Shown here: piece after piece, positions 1 to 8,041 of the stretch | Position numbering within the stretch: position 1 is the stretch's first letter | Layout: each line of letters opens with the position of its first letter | From: Litoreibacter meonggei | GTDB lineage: Bacteria > Pseudomonadota > Alphaproteobacteria > Rhodobacterales > Rhodobacteraceae | Reading direction: 5' to 3' | Assembly: GCF_003663885.1 (NCBI RefSeq) | Contig: NZ_RCCE01000001.1 | Coordinates: forward strand, 186,001-250,000 | DNA length: 64,000 nucleotides | Notes under the pieces: model-generated | The model's input: the letters and a program-made list of their open reading frames with translations, nothing else | What the model was told of the DNA's origin: nothing | Database searches by the model: none | Position numbers and translations under genes: made by a program

Positions 1-363
1 TTCGTCCCTCCATCGGAGGTGCTCGCGGTCGCCGAGAAATTCGACGCAACCCCGTTCGATGCGGAGGGCGTTGCATTTTCGCATGAGGGCGAGCGGTGCA
101 GCTTTGACACCATGCTCACCACCTTCGACCTCGACACCCCACCACTGCAAACCATGGCCACGGTGATCCGCGCGGCGGATACCAATCGCCACGACCTCGC
201 ACCGGAGGCTGCGGGCTTGCTGGCCCTATCGGTCGGGTTGTCACGGCAATACAAGGACGACACCGCGCAGCTGGAAGCGGGCATGGCGCTCTATGACGCG
301 CTCTACCGCTGGGCGCGCGACGGACAAGGCGAAGGACATGACTGGCCCGGAGTAGGCAAATGA
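1..363 (+). CDS. chrB: Chromate resistance protein ChrB, C-terminal part (cut by window edge)
   Basis: The reading frame is open from the first base, so the gene begins upstream; a GTG at 19 is internal to the frame and not taken as the start. The 120 visible codons resemble the C-terminal domain of ChrB: a conserved stretch with GERCSFDTML, then RAADTNRHDLAPEAAGL, then a segment ending in LYDALYRWARD. ChrB proteins accompany the chromate efflux pump ChrA and have been described as chromate-responsive regulators or accessory proteins. The stop codon overlaps the chrA start (ATGA), showing translational coupling. Only the family assignment of the C-terminus can be judged here. Confidence 0.85.
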   Translation, partial: FVPPSEVLAVAEKFDATPFDAEGVAFSHEGERCSFDTMLTTFDLDTPPLQTMATVIRAADTNRHDLAPEAAGLLALSVGLSRQYKDDTAQLEAGMALYDALYRWARDGQGEGHDWPGVGK

Positions 364-1565
364 CACCTCTGTCCGAGATGACCCGCGTGTTCGGGCGCAT
401 CGGGCTGTTGTCCTTCGGCGGCCCCGCAGCGCAGATCGCGTTGATGCACAAGGAACTGGTCGAGGACCGGCCGTGGCTGACCGAGGCGCAATTCCTGCGC
501 GCGCTGTCGTTCTGCATGTTGCTGCCCGGGCCTGAAGCGATGCAGCTTGCCACTTATTCCGGCTGGCGGATGCGCGGGGTCACTGGCGGGCTACTGGCGG
601 GGCTTTTATTTGTGGTGCCGGGGGCGCTGGTCATCATGGCGCTGGCTTTGGCCTACGGCCTCTACGGCCAACTGCCCTTGGTGCAGTCACTATTCATCGG
701 CGTGAAAGCCTGTGTGGTGGTGATCGTGATCCAAGCCTTGATCAAGGTCGGAAAGAAAGCCCTGAAAGGCCCCGTCCATGTTGCCATTGCGGTCGCCAGC
801 TTTCTGGCGCTGTTCGCGCTGAACGCTCCGTTCCCCTTGGTGATCGTCGTCGCAGCCTGTGTTGGCGCACTCACCTTAAAGGGCGAGGCCGAAGGCGGCG
901 CCCCTGCCCCGAAAACACCCCTAACGGCGACCCTGAAAACCGTCGCTCTGTGGCTGGTCATCTGGTTCGCGCCGGTGCTGGTTCTGGCGCTGGTCGCACC
1001 AGGCATCTTGGTCGATATGGCAAAGTTCTTCTCCACCCTTGCCGTGGTCACATTCGGCGGGGCCTACGCGGTGTTGGCCTACATGACCCAAGCGGTCGTC
1101 GGCGATTTCGGCTGGCTAACCACCGCGCAGATGGTCGACGCCTTGGGGCTGGCCGAGACAACCCCCGGCCCGCTGATCCTTGTGACGCAATTCGTCGCCA
1201 TGGTGGCGGGCTTCAAGGCGGGCGGCGTCGGGTTGGCGCTGGTCGCGGGGCTGGTGACACTTTGGGTCACCTTCGCGCCGTGCTTTTTGTGGATCTTCGC
1301 CGGCGCGCCCTATATCGACCGCCTCGCCCATATGCCACGCCTGTCGGGCGCGCTGAGTGCCATCACCGCCGCCGTGGTCGGTGTCATCGCCAATCTGGGG
1401 CTTTGGTTCGCCGGTGCCGTGTTCTTCGACGCAGGTACAGTGCAACCCGTCCCGCTTGTCATCGCCGTGATCGCCGCCGCGCTGCTGCTGTGGCGCAAGT
1501 GGGATATGTTGGTGGTTTTGCCTATTTGCGCGACACTCGGTCTGGTTTTTGTCGGGGTCGCATAA
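360..1565 (+). CDS. chrA: Chromate efflux transporter ChrA (CHR family)
   Basis: A 401-residue, very hydrophobic protein with about ten predicted membrane segments, close to the usual length of two-domain CHR transporters. The N-terminal half carries the CHR-type start FGRIGLLSFGGPAAQIALMH and LPGPEAMQLATY; the second half repeats the motif as VTFGGAYAVLAY and ETTPGPLILVTQF, the internal duplication typical of long-chain ChrA. Members export chromate across the inner membrane using the proton motive force. It overlaps chrB by 4 bases, and the pair is a known chromate resistance arrangement. No further gene follows closely (70 bases to sspB). Confidence 0.93.
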   Translation: MTPLSEMTRVFGRIGLLSFGGPAAQIALMHKELVEDRPWLTEAQFLRALSFCMLLPGPEAMQLATYSGWRMRGVTGGLLAGLLFVVPGALVIMALALAYGLYGQLPLVQSLFIGVKACVVVIVIQALIKVGKKALKGPVHVAIAVASFLALFALNAPFPLVIVVAACVGALTLKGEAEGGAPAPKTPLTATLKTVALWLVIWFAPVLVLALVAPGILVDMAKFFSTLAVVTFGGAYAVLAYMTQAVVGDFGWLTTAQMVDALGLAETTPGPLILVTQFVAMVAGFKAGGVGLALVAGLVTLWVTFAPCFLWIFAGAPYIDRLAHMPRLSGALSAITAAVVGVIANLGLWFAGAVFFDAGTVQPVPLVIAVIAAALLLWRKWDMLVVLPICATLGLVFVGVA

Positions 1566-1634
1566 GCCCCCCTTTCCCTCACCAACGAATCCGCGCATTG
1601 TGTGATCCAAGGTCAACCCGGGGGCTGAGACGAC

Positions 1635-2159
1635 ATGTCCGACACAATCGACTATGGCAACAAAATGCACCGCGCCATGCGTGGGCTGATTGCCGAGGTG
1701 TTGGAAGAGGTCGGCGCCAACGGCCTGCCCGGCGAGCATCATTTCTTCATCACCTTCGACACGCGTCACCCAGACGTCGAAATGGCCGACTGGCTGTTTG
1801 ACCGCTACCCGTCCGAGATGACGATTGTGGTGCAGCACTGGTTCGACAATCTGATCGTGGCCCCTGACGGCTTCCAGATCACGCTGAATTTCGGCGACAA
1901 CCCCGAACCGCTGGCGATCCCGTTCGACGCGATCCGCACCTTTGTCGATCCGTCGGTGGAATTCGGCCTGCGGTTCGAGTCTCAGGACGATGAGGAAGAA
2001 GAGCACGAGGTGGTGGAACTGCCGGATGTCGACCTTGCCGAAGCGCTGGAACTCGACAAGTCGGACGACCCCAAGCCAAAATCCAAAACGGATGAGGGCG
2101 AAGACGCCCCCGCAAAAGAGGCCGAAGTCGTCTCCTTGGACGCATTTCGCAAGACTTGA
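1635..2159 (+). CDS. sspB: SspB family ClpXP adaptor
   Basis: A 174-residue cytosolic protein. Residues 1-120 match the alphaproteobacterial SspB fold (motifs HHFFITFDTRHP, MTIVVQHWFDNL, LTIPFDAI-like). An acidic, low-complexity linker follows (residues 118-160), and the protein ends in a short conserved tail, EVVSLDAFRKT, which by analogy with other SspB proteins should be the ClpX-docking peptide. SspB adaptors deliver ssrA-tagged proteins to ClpXP. The gene stands alone between chrA and fumC; the start ATG follows a weak ribosome site. Domain, linker and tail are seen in the sequence; the partner is family knowledge. Confidence 0.9.
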   Translation: MSDTIDYGNKMHRAMRGLIAEVLEEVGANGLPGEHHFFITFDTRHPDVEMADWLFDRYPSEMTIVVQHWFDNLIVAPDGFQITLNFGDNPEPLAIPFDAIRTFVDPSVEFGLRFESQDDEEEEHEVVELPDVDLAEALELDKSDDPKPKSKTDEGEDAPAKEAEVVSLDAFRKT

Positions 2160-2164
2160 GGGCG

Positions 2165-2178
2165 TGTTAGCGCAACCT
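2165..2178. promoter_or_regulatory. Weak LacI-type operator-like site before fumC
   Basis: TGTTAGCGCAACCT matches the palindrome TGTTAGCGCTAACA at 11 of 14 positions, the same family of motif as the sites before both gap genes in this window. It lies about 80 bases before the fumC start. Rhodobacter CceR, a LacI-family regulator, is reported to control TCA-cycle and glycolytic genes, so fumC would be a sensible target. The match is partial and could be chance. Confidence 0.3.
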
Positions 2179-2255
2179 TAAGCCTTCCCCTAATTGTCAA
2201 GCCGCCTGCACCCCGCTACATCGGGGCCATTCTTGCATTTTGAAGGACGATCCTC

Positions 2256-3647
2256 ATGACCGCGACCCGCACCGAGACCGACAGCTTTGGCCCTTTGGAG
2301 GTTCCTGCCGACAAATACTGGGGCGCGCAAACGCAACGCTCGATCATGAACTTCCCGATTGGCTGGGAAAAGCAACCTGTCGCCATCGTCCGCGCGCTTG
2401 GGGTGATCAAGAAAGCCGCCGCCGCCGTAAACTTGGAATTCGGTGATCTGGACGCGGAGCTTGCCCCTGCCATCAAGCAGGCGGCGCAAGAGGTGATCGA
2501 CGGCAAGTTCGACGACAACTTCCCGCTGGTGGTCTGGCAGACGGGTTCCGGCACGCAAAGCAACATGAACTCGAACGAGGTGATCTCTAACCGCGCCATC
2601 GAGATCATGGGCGGCGAGATGGGGTCCAAGAAACCCGTCCACCCCAATGACCACTGCAACATGGGCCAGTCCTCCAACGACACTTTCCCGACCGCGATGC
2701 ATGTCGCCATCGGCATGGTCGCCCGCGACACGTTGCTGCCGGGCCTGCGCAAGCTGCATGCGGCTTTGGAAGCGAAATCCGAAGAGTTTAAAGACATCAT
2801 CAAGATCGGGCGCACCCATACGCAGGACGCGACGCCTTTGACTTTGGGTCAGGAATTCGGCGGCTACGCGCACCAGATGAAAAAGGGCATCGAGCGGGTC
2901 GAGATGTGCCTGCCCGACATCTACGAGTTGGCGCAAGGCGGCACCGCGGTCGGCACCGGCCTGAACACCCGCAAGGGCTTTGCCGAGAAGGTTGCCGCTG
3001 AAATCGCATCCATCACCGACCTGCCCTTCGTGACAGCCCCCAACAAGTTCGAGGCTCTGGCTGCCCATGACGCGATGGTCATGTTTTCCGGCGCGCTGAA
3101 AACGGTCGCGTCCTCAATGTTCAAGATCGCCAACGACATGCGCTTGCTGGGCTCCGGCCCCCGCTCCGGCCTTGGCGAATTGATCCTGCCGGAAAACGAG
3201 CCGGGCTCTTCGATCATGCCGGGCAAGGTGAACCCGACGCAGGCCGAGGCGCTGACCATGGTGTGTATCCACGTCATGGGTAACGATGCCGCCGTGGGCA
3301 TGGCGGGCAGCCAAGGTCACTTCGAGCTGAACGTCTACAATCCGATGATGAGCTACAACGTCATCCAGTCCATGCAACTCTTGGGCGACGCGGCGGGCAG
3401 CTTCACCGACAACATGGTGGTCGGCACGCAGGCCAACAAGGAACGCATTGACAAGCTGATGAAAGAGTCGCTGATGCTGGTGACAGCGCTGGCCCCGACA
3501 ATTGGCTATGACAACGCAACCAAAGTCGCCAAGACCGCCCATAAGAACGGCACGACCCTCAAGGAAGAGGCGATTGCCCTTGGCTTGGTAGACGAAGAAA
3601 CCTTCGACCGTGTCGTGCGGCCTGAAGATATGATTGGACCGAAATGA
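2256..3647 (+). CDS. fumC: Fumarate hydratase class II
   Basis: A 463-residue protein, the normal length for class II fumarases of the fumarase/aspartase superfamily. It hydrates fumarate to L-malate in the TCA cycle without an iron-sulfur cluster. Visible signatures are [15 protein letters not shown] near residue 100, the [14 protein letters not shown] stretch, the [17 protein letters not shown] catalytic-site segment near 190, and the superfamily loop [11 protein letters not shown] near 320. The start ATG has an AAGGA site 8 bases upstream. Its stop overlaps the start of the DUF4169 gene (ATGA), so the two are translationally coupled. Confidence 0.97.
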   Translation: MTATRTETDSFGPLEVPADKYWGAQTQRSIMNFPIGWEKQPVAIVRALGVIKKAAAAVNLEFGDLDAELAPAIKQAAQEVIDGKFDDNFPLVVWQTGSGTQSNMNSNEVISNRAIEIMGGEMGSKKPVHPNDHCNMGQSSNDTFPTAMHVAIGMVARDTLLPGLRKLHAALEAKSEEFKDIIKIGRTHTQDATPLTLGQEFGGYAHQMKKGIERVEMCLPDIYELAQGGTAVGTGLNTRKGFAEKVAAEIASITDLPFVTAPNKFEALAAHDAMVMFSGALKTVASSMFKIANDMRLLGSGPRSGLGELILPENEPGSSIMPGKVNPTQAEALTMVCIHVMGNDAAVGMAGSQGHFELNVYNPMMSYNVIQSMQLLGDAAGSFTDNMVVGTQANKERIDKLMKESLMLVTALAPTIGYDNATKVAKTAHKNGTTLKEEAIALGLVDEETFDRVVRPEDMIGPK

Positions 3648-3817
3648 AAGCTGGAAACCTGAGCAAGGCTCGCAAGGAACGCACACGTCTTGATAAACGC
3701 GCGATTGGCGACGCCAACGCGATGAAATTCGGGCGCACCAAAGCGCAAAAGCAGGCTGATATGAAAGCGCAGCTTGCCGCGCGTACCAAGCTTGACGGAC
3801 ACAAGCTGGACGAATGA
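3644..3817 (+). CDS. Small DUF4169 family protein
   Basis: A 57-residue, strongly basic, helical protein beginning [16 protein letters not shown] and containing the conserved [13 protein letters not shown] stretch typical of DUF4169. It starts inside the fumC stop codon (ATGA) and its own stop overlaps the next start (ATGA), so fumC, this gene and the RHH gene form one coupled unit. The charge suggests nucleic acid binding, but no function is established. The gene is shorter than many automatic gene-calling cut-offs. Confidence 0.8.
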   Translation: MKAGNLSKARKERTRLDKRAIGDANAMKFGRTKAQKQADMKAQLAARTKLDGHKLDE

Positions 3818-4029
3818 GCAGACCCAAGAAACGCTCTTTGACCTTGAAGGGGCACCGCACGTCGGTGTCCCTCGAAGACGAGTTCTGGGCGGAATTCCGG
3901 CGCATCGCGACAAACGCGGGTCGGCCAATTAATGATTTGGCGGCTCAGATAGATAGTGACCGCGGAACCGACATTGGCTTGGCATCCGCGATCCGATTAT
4001 TTGTTTTGCAGGACTTAAAGTCGTCCTAA
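3814..4029 (+). CDS. Ribbon-helix-helix domain protein
   Basis: A 71-residue protein with the pattern of the alphaproteobacterial RHH_4 family: a beta strand in GHRTSVSLEDEFWAEF followed by two helices, ending in LASAIRLFVLQDL. Such proteins usually dimerise and bind DNA. It is the last gene of the fumC-DUF4169-RHH unit, overlapping the preceding stop by 4 bases. Its stop nearly meets the stop of the convergent gene on the other strand. Targets are not known. Confidence 0.8.
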   Translation: MSRPKKRSLTLKGHRTSVSLEDEFWAEFRRIATNAGRPINDLAAQIDSDRGTDIGLASAIRLFVLQDLKSS

Positions 4030-4304
4030 GCGGCGCGATCCAGCCCGGTAAAATTGGCAACTCGATATGGACGCAACTGGATCACGTTGTGCTGCGCCTT
4101 TTGGGACTTTAGCGTTTTCATTCCGGAAAGATCGGACTGAAACAATTCCATTAAATCATCTCGTTCAAGTCGAGCTTCGCAATGGGCTTTTTTCTTAATA
4201 TATGATTGACGCGCAAGAGCCGGAATCGCGATGCGAATATGAGGCATCCAATTCAAACCAAACGGGCGTCGAGCACTCTTATCAACTTTTTCAAAATTCG
4301 TCAT
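4026..4304 (-). CDS. Hypothetical protein (92 aa)
   Basis: Not recognised as a named family. The 92-residue product is basic, with PFGLNWMPHIRIAIPALARQSY near the N-terminus and no membrane segment or signal peptide. A good ribosome site (AGAGGA, about 8 bases before the ATG at 4304) supports it as a real gene. It is convergent with the RHH gene, overlapping it by 4 bases at the stop. It lies beside an AT-rich stretch, so it could be a recently acquired or fast-evolving gene. Confidence 0.55.
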   Translation of the reverse strand: MTNFEKVDKSARRPFGLNWMPHIRIAIPALARQSYIKKKAHCEARLERDDLMELFQSDLSGMKTLKSQKAQHNVIQLRPYRVANFTGLDRAA

Positions 4305-4592
4305 GGCAGCTTTCCTCTCGGTCAGTGAGCTAAACTTCGCTGATCCGGCCGAAAAATTCAGGGGGAACGAGAAAAATATTTCCCCCGGCGCAATTGAGAA
4401 TCTTTGAGATAATTCCTTTAATGCTTTGTTAATTATAATAAATGTATCGTTTTGCGAATTTCAAAGTGAGGTTATGACGCCACGTCAAACAAAAATATGG
4501 GCACTACAAAATAAATTTCCAAAGACTGATTGGTTGATTAATGTTGTATAAAGTCAACCGCTTGTTTCCAATTCGGAAACAGTAGGCCGCGA
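4305..4592. other. AT-rich intergenic stretch with two hairpins
   Basis: No convincing gene. The sequence is conspicuously AT-rich compared with its flanks, especially 4380-4560. It contains a hairpin with GGGGGAA/TTCCCCC arms at about 4361-4385, and a 7-bp stem TGTTTCC/GGAAACA at 4563-4581 just past the DUF3592 stop; neither has a clear T-run. It holds the promoter of the 92-aa gene and the 3' end of the P450 operon. Confidence 0.5.
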
Positions 4593-5069
4593 TTAAGTCC
4601 GAATCCGTGACGCTCGATGCGCGCGCCAGCGTCCGAATGCAAACCAGAGCGACGCAACCACCATAGCGACACCGACCAGAGTGGTAAGCCCCAAAACCAA
4701 CCACGTTCCGAAATGCCGCTTAAAGGGCAGGTCAATCGCAATTGACTGGCTTTCCGCCCGCCACAAGACAGTGACTTTATCACCTCTTCGAAAGTTGTAA
4801 TGCGTAGAGCCACGTTTGACGCTCATTTCCCGCGGCACTCCACCCGGATCGGTGAACGCAACGCGCGGCAGAAAGGTCAGGTAGGTGTCTGTGGGTTGCG
4901 TGCGGCGGCTGTGCATGTCCACCACCCTGCCCGAAACCTGCTCCCCGTCGCGGGTCAGGCTCCAGATCAGGCGGTCGATATTGCCCAGAAACAAGAGACC
5001 CATCCCGATGCCGAACAGAATAAGGATCAGGCTCCATGGCATGATGCCTCGCGTCTTGGGTTCATCCAT
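4593..5069 (-). CDS. DUF3592 domain membrane protein
   Basis: A 158-residue protein with one membrane segment near the N-terminus (about residues 12-30, SLILILFGIGMGLLFLG) and another near the C-terminus (about 122-145). Between them lies a beta-rich domain with the DUF3592 pattern: VSGRVVDMHSRR, then YLTFLPRVAFTDPGG, then FRRGDKVTVLW. Function of the family is unknown. The start overlaps the end of the P450 gene by 8 bases, so it is the third gene of a leftward operon with the hydrolase and P450. Confidence 0.75.
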   Translation of the reverse strand: MDEPKTRGIMPWSLILILFGIGMGLLFLGNIDRLIWSLTRDGEQVSGRVVDMHSRRTQPTDTYLTFLPRVAFTDPGGVPREMSVKRGSTHYNFRRGDKVTVLWRAESQSIAIDLPFKRHFGTWLVLGLTTLVGVAMVVASLWFAFGRWRAHRASRIRT

Positions 5070-6414
5070 CTGCCGCCCTCTTGCTGATCTTCAACCAAAT
5101 CCCGTCTTTGGAGCGTACGGTCAAATGCGCCACGGGAACAGGGGTGCGCTCGGTGGTCTCGAAGCTGTAATTGCGCACCAGCATGGACAACAGTAGCGGC
5201 CCCTCGACCATCGCGAACCCCGCGCCCGTACAGACCCGTGGCCCGCTGGAGAACGGGATGAACGCCTCGCGCATACATTGCTTGCCGTTCTCGGTGGCCC
5301 ATCGCGCGGGGTCGAACCCGTCGGGGTTGTCCCAGAGCCGTTCATGCCGGTGCAGGTGCCAGGGCGAGATCACCATTTGCGCGCCGGGCTTGATGTCGCG
5401 GTCGCGGAAACGCTCGGGGCATGTGCTTTCCCGCACCATCATCGGCACCGGCGGATAAAGCCGCAGTGCCTCGCGGAATACATCGCGGGAGATGCGCAGT
5501 TTCGACATCACCTTGAAGTCGCAGCCTGCATCCAAGGCCGTTGCTTCTTCGGCCAATTTGTCTTGCCAGTCGGGAAACAACGCCAGCAAGTAAAGCGTCC
5601 ACGCAAGGGCCGATGCGCTGGTCTCGTGGCCTGCAAGGAAGAAGATCGCCACTTGGTCGACCATTTCCTCGGTGGTGAAGGTCTTGCCGGTTTCAGGGTC
5701 TGCCGTGGTCATGATCTTGGTCGCCAGATCGTCCGGCGCGGTGCCGTCTTTGATCTGCTCCATGCGGGTCTCGGTTAACTGCCGGATCAACGCACGGATG
5801 GACCGCGCGGTCTGTTTGGTTTTCGAGCGGTGCAGGCGCGGCATCCACGCGGGGCCTTTGACGAAGGCCGCGAGGTTCAGGATTGGCTGCGTGCGCTGGT
5901 AGTCGCGGAACTCGGTGAACACGGCCTGCGCGATGCGGTCCTCTATGGGGATGGAAAACAGCGTGCGGAAGATCACGTCGGCGGCGGCGAAGCTGGTGGC
6001 CTCCTCGACCTCTTGCGTGCCTTCGTCCAGCCGCGCAGTGACCGCCTGCCCTGCGGCCCACATCGCGGGGAAGGTGTCGCGCAGGCGACCGCCTTCGAAG
6101 GCGGGGTCGATGATGCGGCGTTGCCGCTCCCACGTCTCGCCGTTCGTCAGGAAGACCGAGTTGCCCAGCAGCGGTCGCAGCCCCGCGCCGATGCGGTCGG
6201 ACTTGGGGAACGCTCGGGGGCGTTCGTTTAACACCGTCTTAACCAGCGAGGGCTGGTTAATCAGGTAGCTGCGAAAGAACGGGGTTCTGAACTCCGCCAT
6301 CCACGCGCGGTAGAGTTTCGCGGGTTGCGCCGACAGGATGTCCTGCCGGAACAGGCGCAGGTATTTCAGCAAAGACACCTTGTCGGGCCGCGCGGACGGC
6401 TTGGGCGGGATCAT
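5062..6414 (-). CDS. Cytochrome P450
   Basis: A 450-residue soluble-type P450. The I-helix oxygen-activation motif AGHETSA is near residue 260, the ExxR motif lies in FREALRLYPPVP, and the haem-ligand loop FSSGPRVCTGAG is near residue 395 with the Cys ligand. It therefore should be an active monooxygenase needing electrons from a ferredoxin; no ferredoxin or reductase gene is adjacent. It overlaps the upstream hydrolase gene by 4 bases (ATGA) and the downstream DUF3592 gene by 8. The operon suggests a lipid-like substrate, but this is inference. Confidence 0.95.
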   Translation of the reverse strand: MIPPKPSARPDKVSLLKYLRLFRQDILSAQPAKLYRAWMAEFRTPFFRSYLINQPSLVKTVLNERPRAFPKSDRIGAGLRPLLGNSVFLTNGETWERQRRIIDPAFEGGRLRDTFPAMWAAGQAVTARLDEGTQEVEEATSFAAADVIFRTLFSIPIEDRIAQAVFTEFRDYQRTQPILNLAAFVKGPAWMPRLHRSKTKQTARSIRALIRQLTETRMEQIKDGTAPDDLATKIMTTADPETGKTFTTEEMVDQVAIFFLAGHETSASALAWTLYLLALFPDWQDKLAEEATALDAGCDFKVMSKLRISRDVFREALRLYPPVPMMVRESTCPERFRDRDIKPGAQMVISPWHLHRHERLWDNPDGFDPARWATENGKQCMREAFIPFSSGPRVCTGAGFAMVEGPLLLSMLVRNYSFETTERTPVPVAHLTVRSKDGIWLKISKRAADG

Positions 6415-7691
6415 GTCATATCCGTGTAGCCCGACGCCGGAACGTCGATGCGCGAGCGTGATTGCGGGCGGTCATGGTAGCGCTCGTGCAGGGTCAGCGG
6501 GCCTGCGGTGATCTGGAAATAGTCGTAATCCTTGGGACGGTCGAAAGCGCAGAGATACTGGAAATGTAGACGGAAGAAACGCCAACGCAGCTCGGCCCAT
6601 TTCTCGGGGCTGAGGGACTGGGTGAAGGCGGCGGAGAACACCAACGGCCAGCGCTTGTTTGCAGGCTCGACACCGGACACCGACACCGGATCACACAGCG
6701 CGAAAGAGCAGCCGTCGCCGGGGGCTGTGACGTCGATCCATGTGAGTTGTTCGCTTGCGGAAAGCATATGAAGGTCAGCGCGTAACTTATTGGCTTTAGG
6801 CAAGAACGAGACCATCGGAACCACTTGGCCAAGGCTGAGAAACGCCAGCTTCGGGCCGTCATTGGGCACCCTGCCGTCGCGGATCAGATCCGCCAGAATG
6901 GACACCGCCAAATGCGCACCGGAGGAATGGCCGACGACGAGTACCTCGTCCACATCGTCGCGCAAAGCAGTCGCGATGGTGGCGCGGAACTGGGCCATCC
7001 GGTCCTCCAACGCGGGGGGATTGGCCCCCATGTAGCGGGCGGAATAGGCGTAGTCGTGCATCAGGTAATACGCGTAGAGCTTGCCGTCCTTCTTCTGAAA
7101 CCAGCGCAGAATGACGACGATCACCGCGGCTGTAACAACCCATCCCAACGCATTGAGAACCCACAGGTATTGGCCCGAAATCAACGGGCCGAGCACCATG
7201 CGCAGCACCCGCTCGCCGCCCCATTCCAGCAGGCCAGCGGCAATCCGGCCCAGCAGGAATGTCAGCAGCAACTGCCCCAGCAACATTCCAATGGGATAAA
7301 GCGCCGCGATGATCGGGCCTTTGCGCAGGCGCATCAGCCGGAACAATGCGCCTGTGGAGATATAGGTGAAGGCGGTGCGAACCAACTGCCAGTAGGTCGC
7401 GGGGATGGAGTTCGACATGGAGTTACGCACGATGTCGGACCAGACCAGCACATCCACCTGCGCATTTGCCTGCACCCCGTCTATCTCGCTGGAGGCGTAC
7501 CAGCCGTAAGCCCCCTCACCCATTTTTGGTTTTAGATCAATTTGGTAACCGCTGATCTTCGCCTGCTCTGCACCTTCTTTGCGGTAAAGTTCGCGATAGC
7601 GGCGCGGGTGAATGGGATCGTAGCCGGGGATGTAGAACACCCGCCGCCGTTTGACGCTTTGCTCGCCCGCTTGATCCGCTACCGCTTCCAT
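6411..7691 (-). CDS. Membrane-anchored alpha/beta hydrolase-like protein
   Basis: A 426-residue protein. The nucleophile elbow GHSSG (residues 254-258, inside VLVVGHSSGAHLAV) marks it as an alpha/beta hydrolase, and the N-terminal RVFYIPGYDP fits the first strand and oxyanion loop. Unusually, two membrane segments (about 125-148 and 173-197) lie between the first strand and the elbow. First gene of the leftward operon with the P450, overlapping it by 4 bases. No clear ribosome site precedes the ATG, so the true start could be slightly downstream. A lipase or esterase role is likely; the substrate is unknown. Confidence 0.7.
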   Translation of the reverse strand: MEAVADQAGEQSVKRRRVFYIPGYDPIHPRRYRELYRKEGAEQAKISGYQIDLKPKMGEGAYGWYASSEIDGVQANAQVDVLVWSDIVRNSMSNSIPATYWQLVRTAFTYISTGALFRLMRLRKGPIIAALYPIGMLLGQLLLTFLLGRIAAGLLEWGGERVLRMVLGPLISGQYLWVLNALGWVVTAAVIVVILRWFQKKDGKLYAYYLMHDYAYSARYMGANPPALEDRMAQFRATIATALRDDVDEVLVVGHSSGAHLAVSILADLIRDGRVPNDGPKLAFLSLGQVVPMVSFLPKANKLRADLHMLSASEQLTWIDVTAPGDGCSFALCDPVSVSGVEPANKRWPLVFSAAFTQSLSPEKWAELRWRFFRLHFQYLCAFDRPKDYDYFQITAGPLTLHERYHDRPQSRSRIDVPASGYTDMT

Positions 7692-7774
7692 GGCGGCACG
7701 TTAGCCCGCAGTTTTGGCAAAAGTAAGAACGCCCCCGCATGGACAAGCCCCCGCGTGTCGCCTAGATCACGGTC

Positions 7775-8002
7775 ATGGAATACGACGCCGAACTCGACGC
7801 CTTGGGGCTGCTTTGCCCGCTGCCCGTTTTAAAGACCCGCAAGCGCTTGCAGGCGCTGTCGTCGGGGCAAGTTTTGCGCGTTCTGGCGGATGATCCGGCG
7901 GCCCTAATCGACATGCCCCATTTCTGCGCGGAAGCGGGGCATGTGCTTGTGTCGATGACCGAGGACGGCGCGCACCAAATCTACCTTTTGCGCAAAGGCT
8001 AG
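7775..8002 (+). CDS. TusA/SirA-like sulfurtransferase family protein
   Basis: A 75-residue protein with the TusA fold signature: LDALGLLCPLPVLKTRKRL (the CPxP motif with the catalytic Cys), followed by LRVLADDPAALIDMPHFC. TusA-like proteins carry a persulfide sulfur for tRNA thiolation or other sulfur transfer. It is divergent from the alpha/beta hydrolase and convergent with the large ferredoxin oxidoreductase gene. Whether it is the tRNA-modifying TusA or a paralogue cannot be decided. Confidence 0.85.
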   Translation: MEYDAELDALGLLCPLPVLKTRKRLQALSSGQVLRVLADDPAALIDMPHFCAEAGHVLVSMTEDGAHQIYLLRKG

Positions 8003-8041
8003 CGGGCCCTCCGGGGGGAATATTTTAGCCAAGATGAAACG

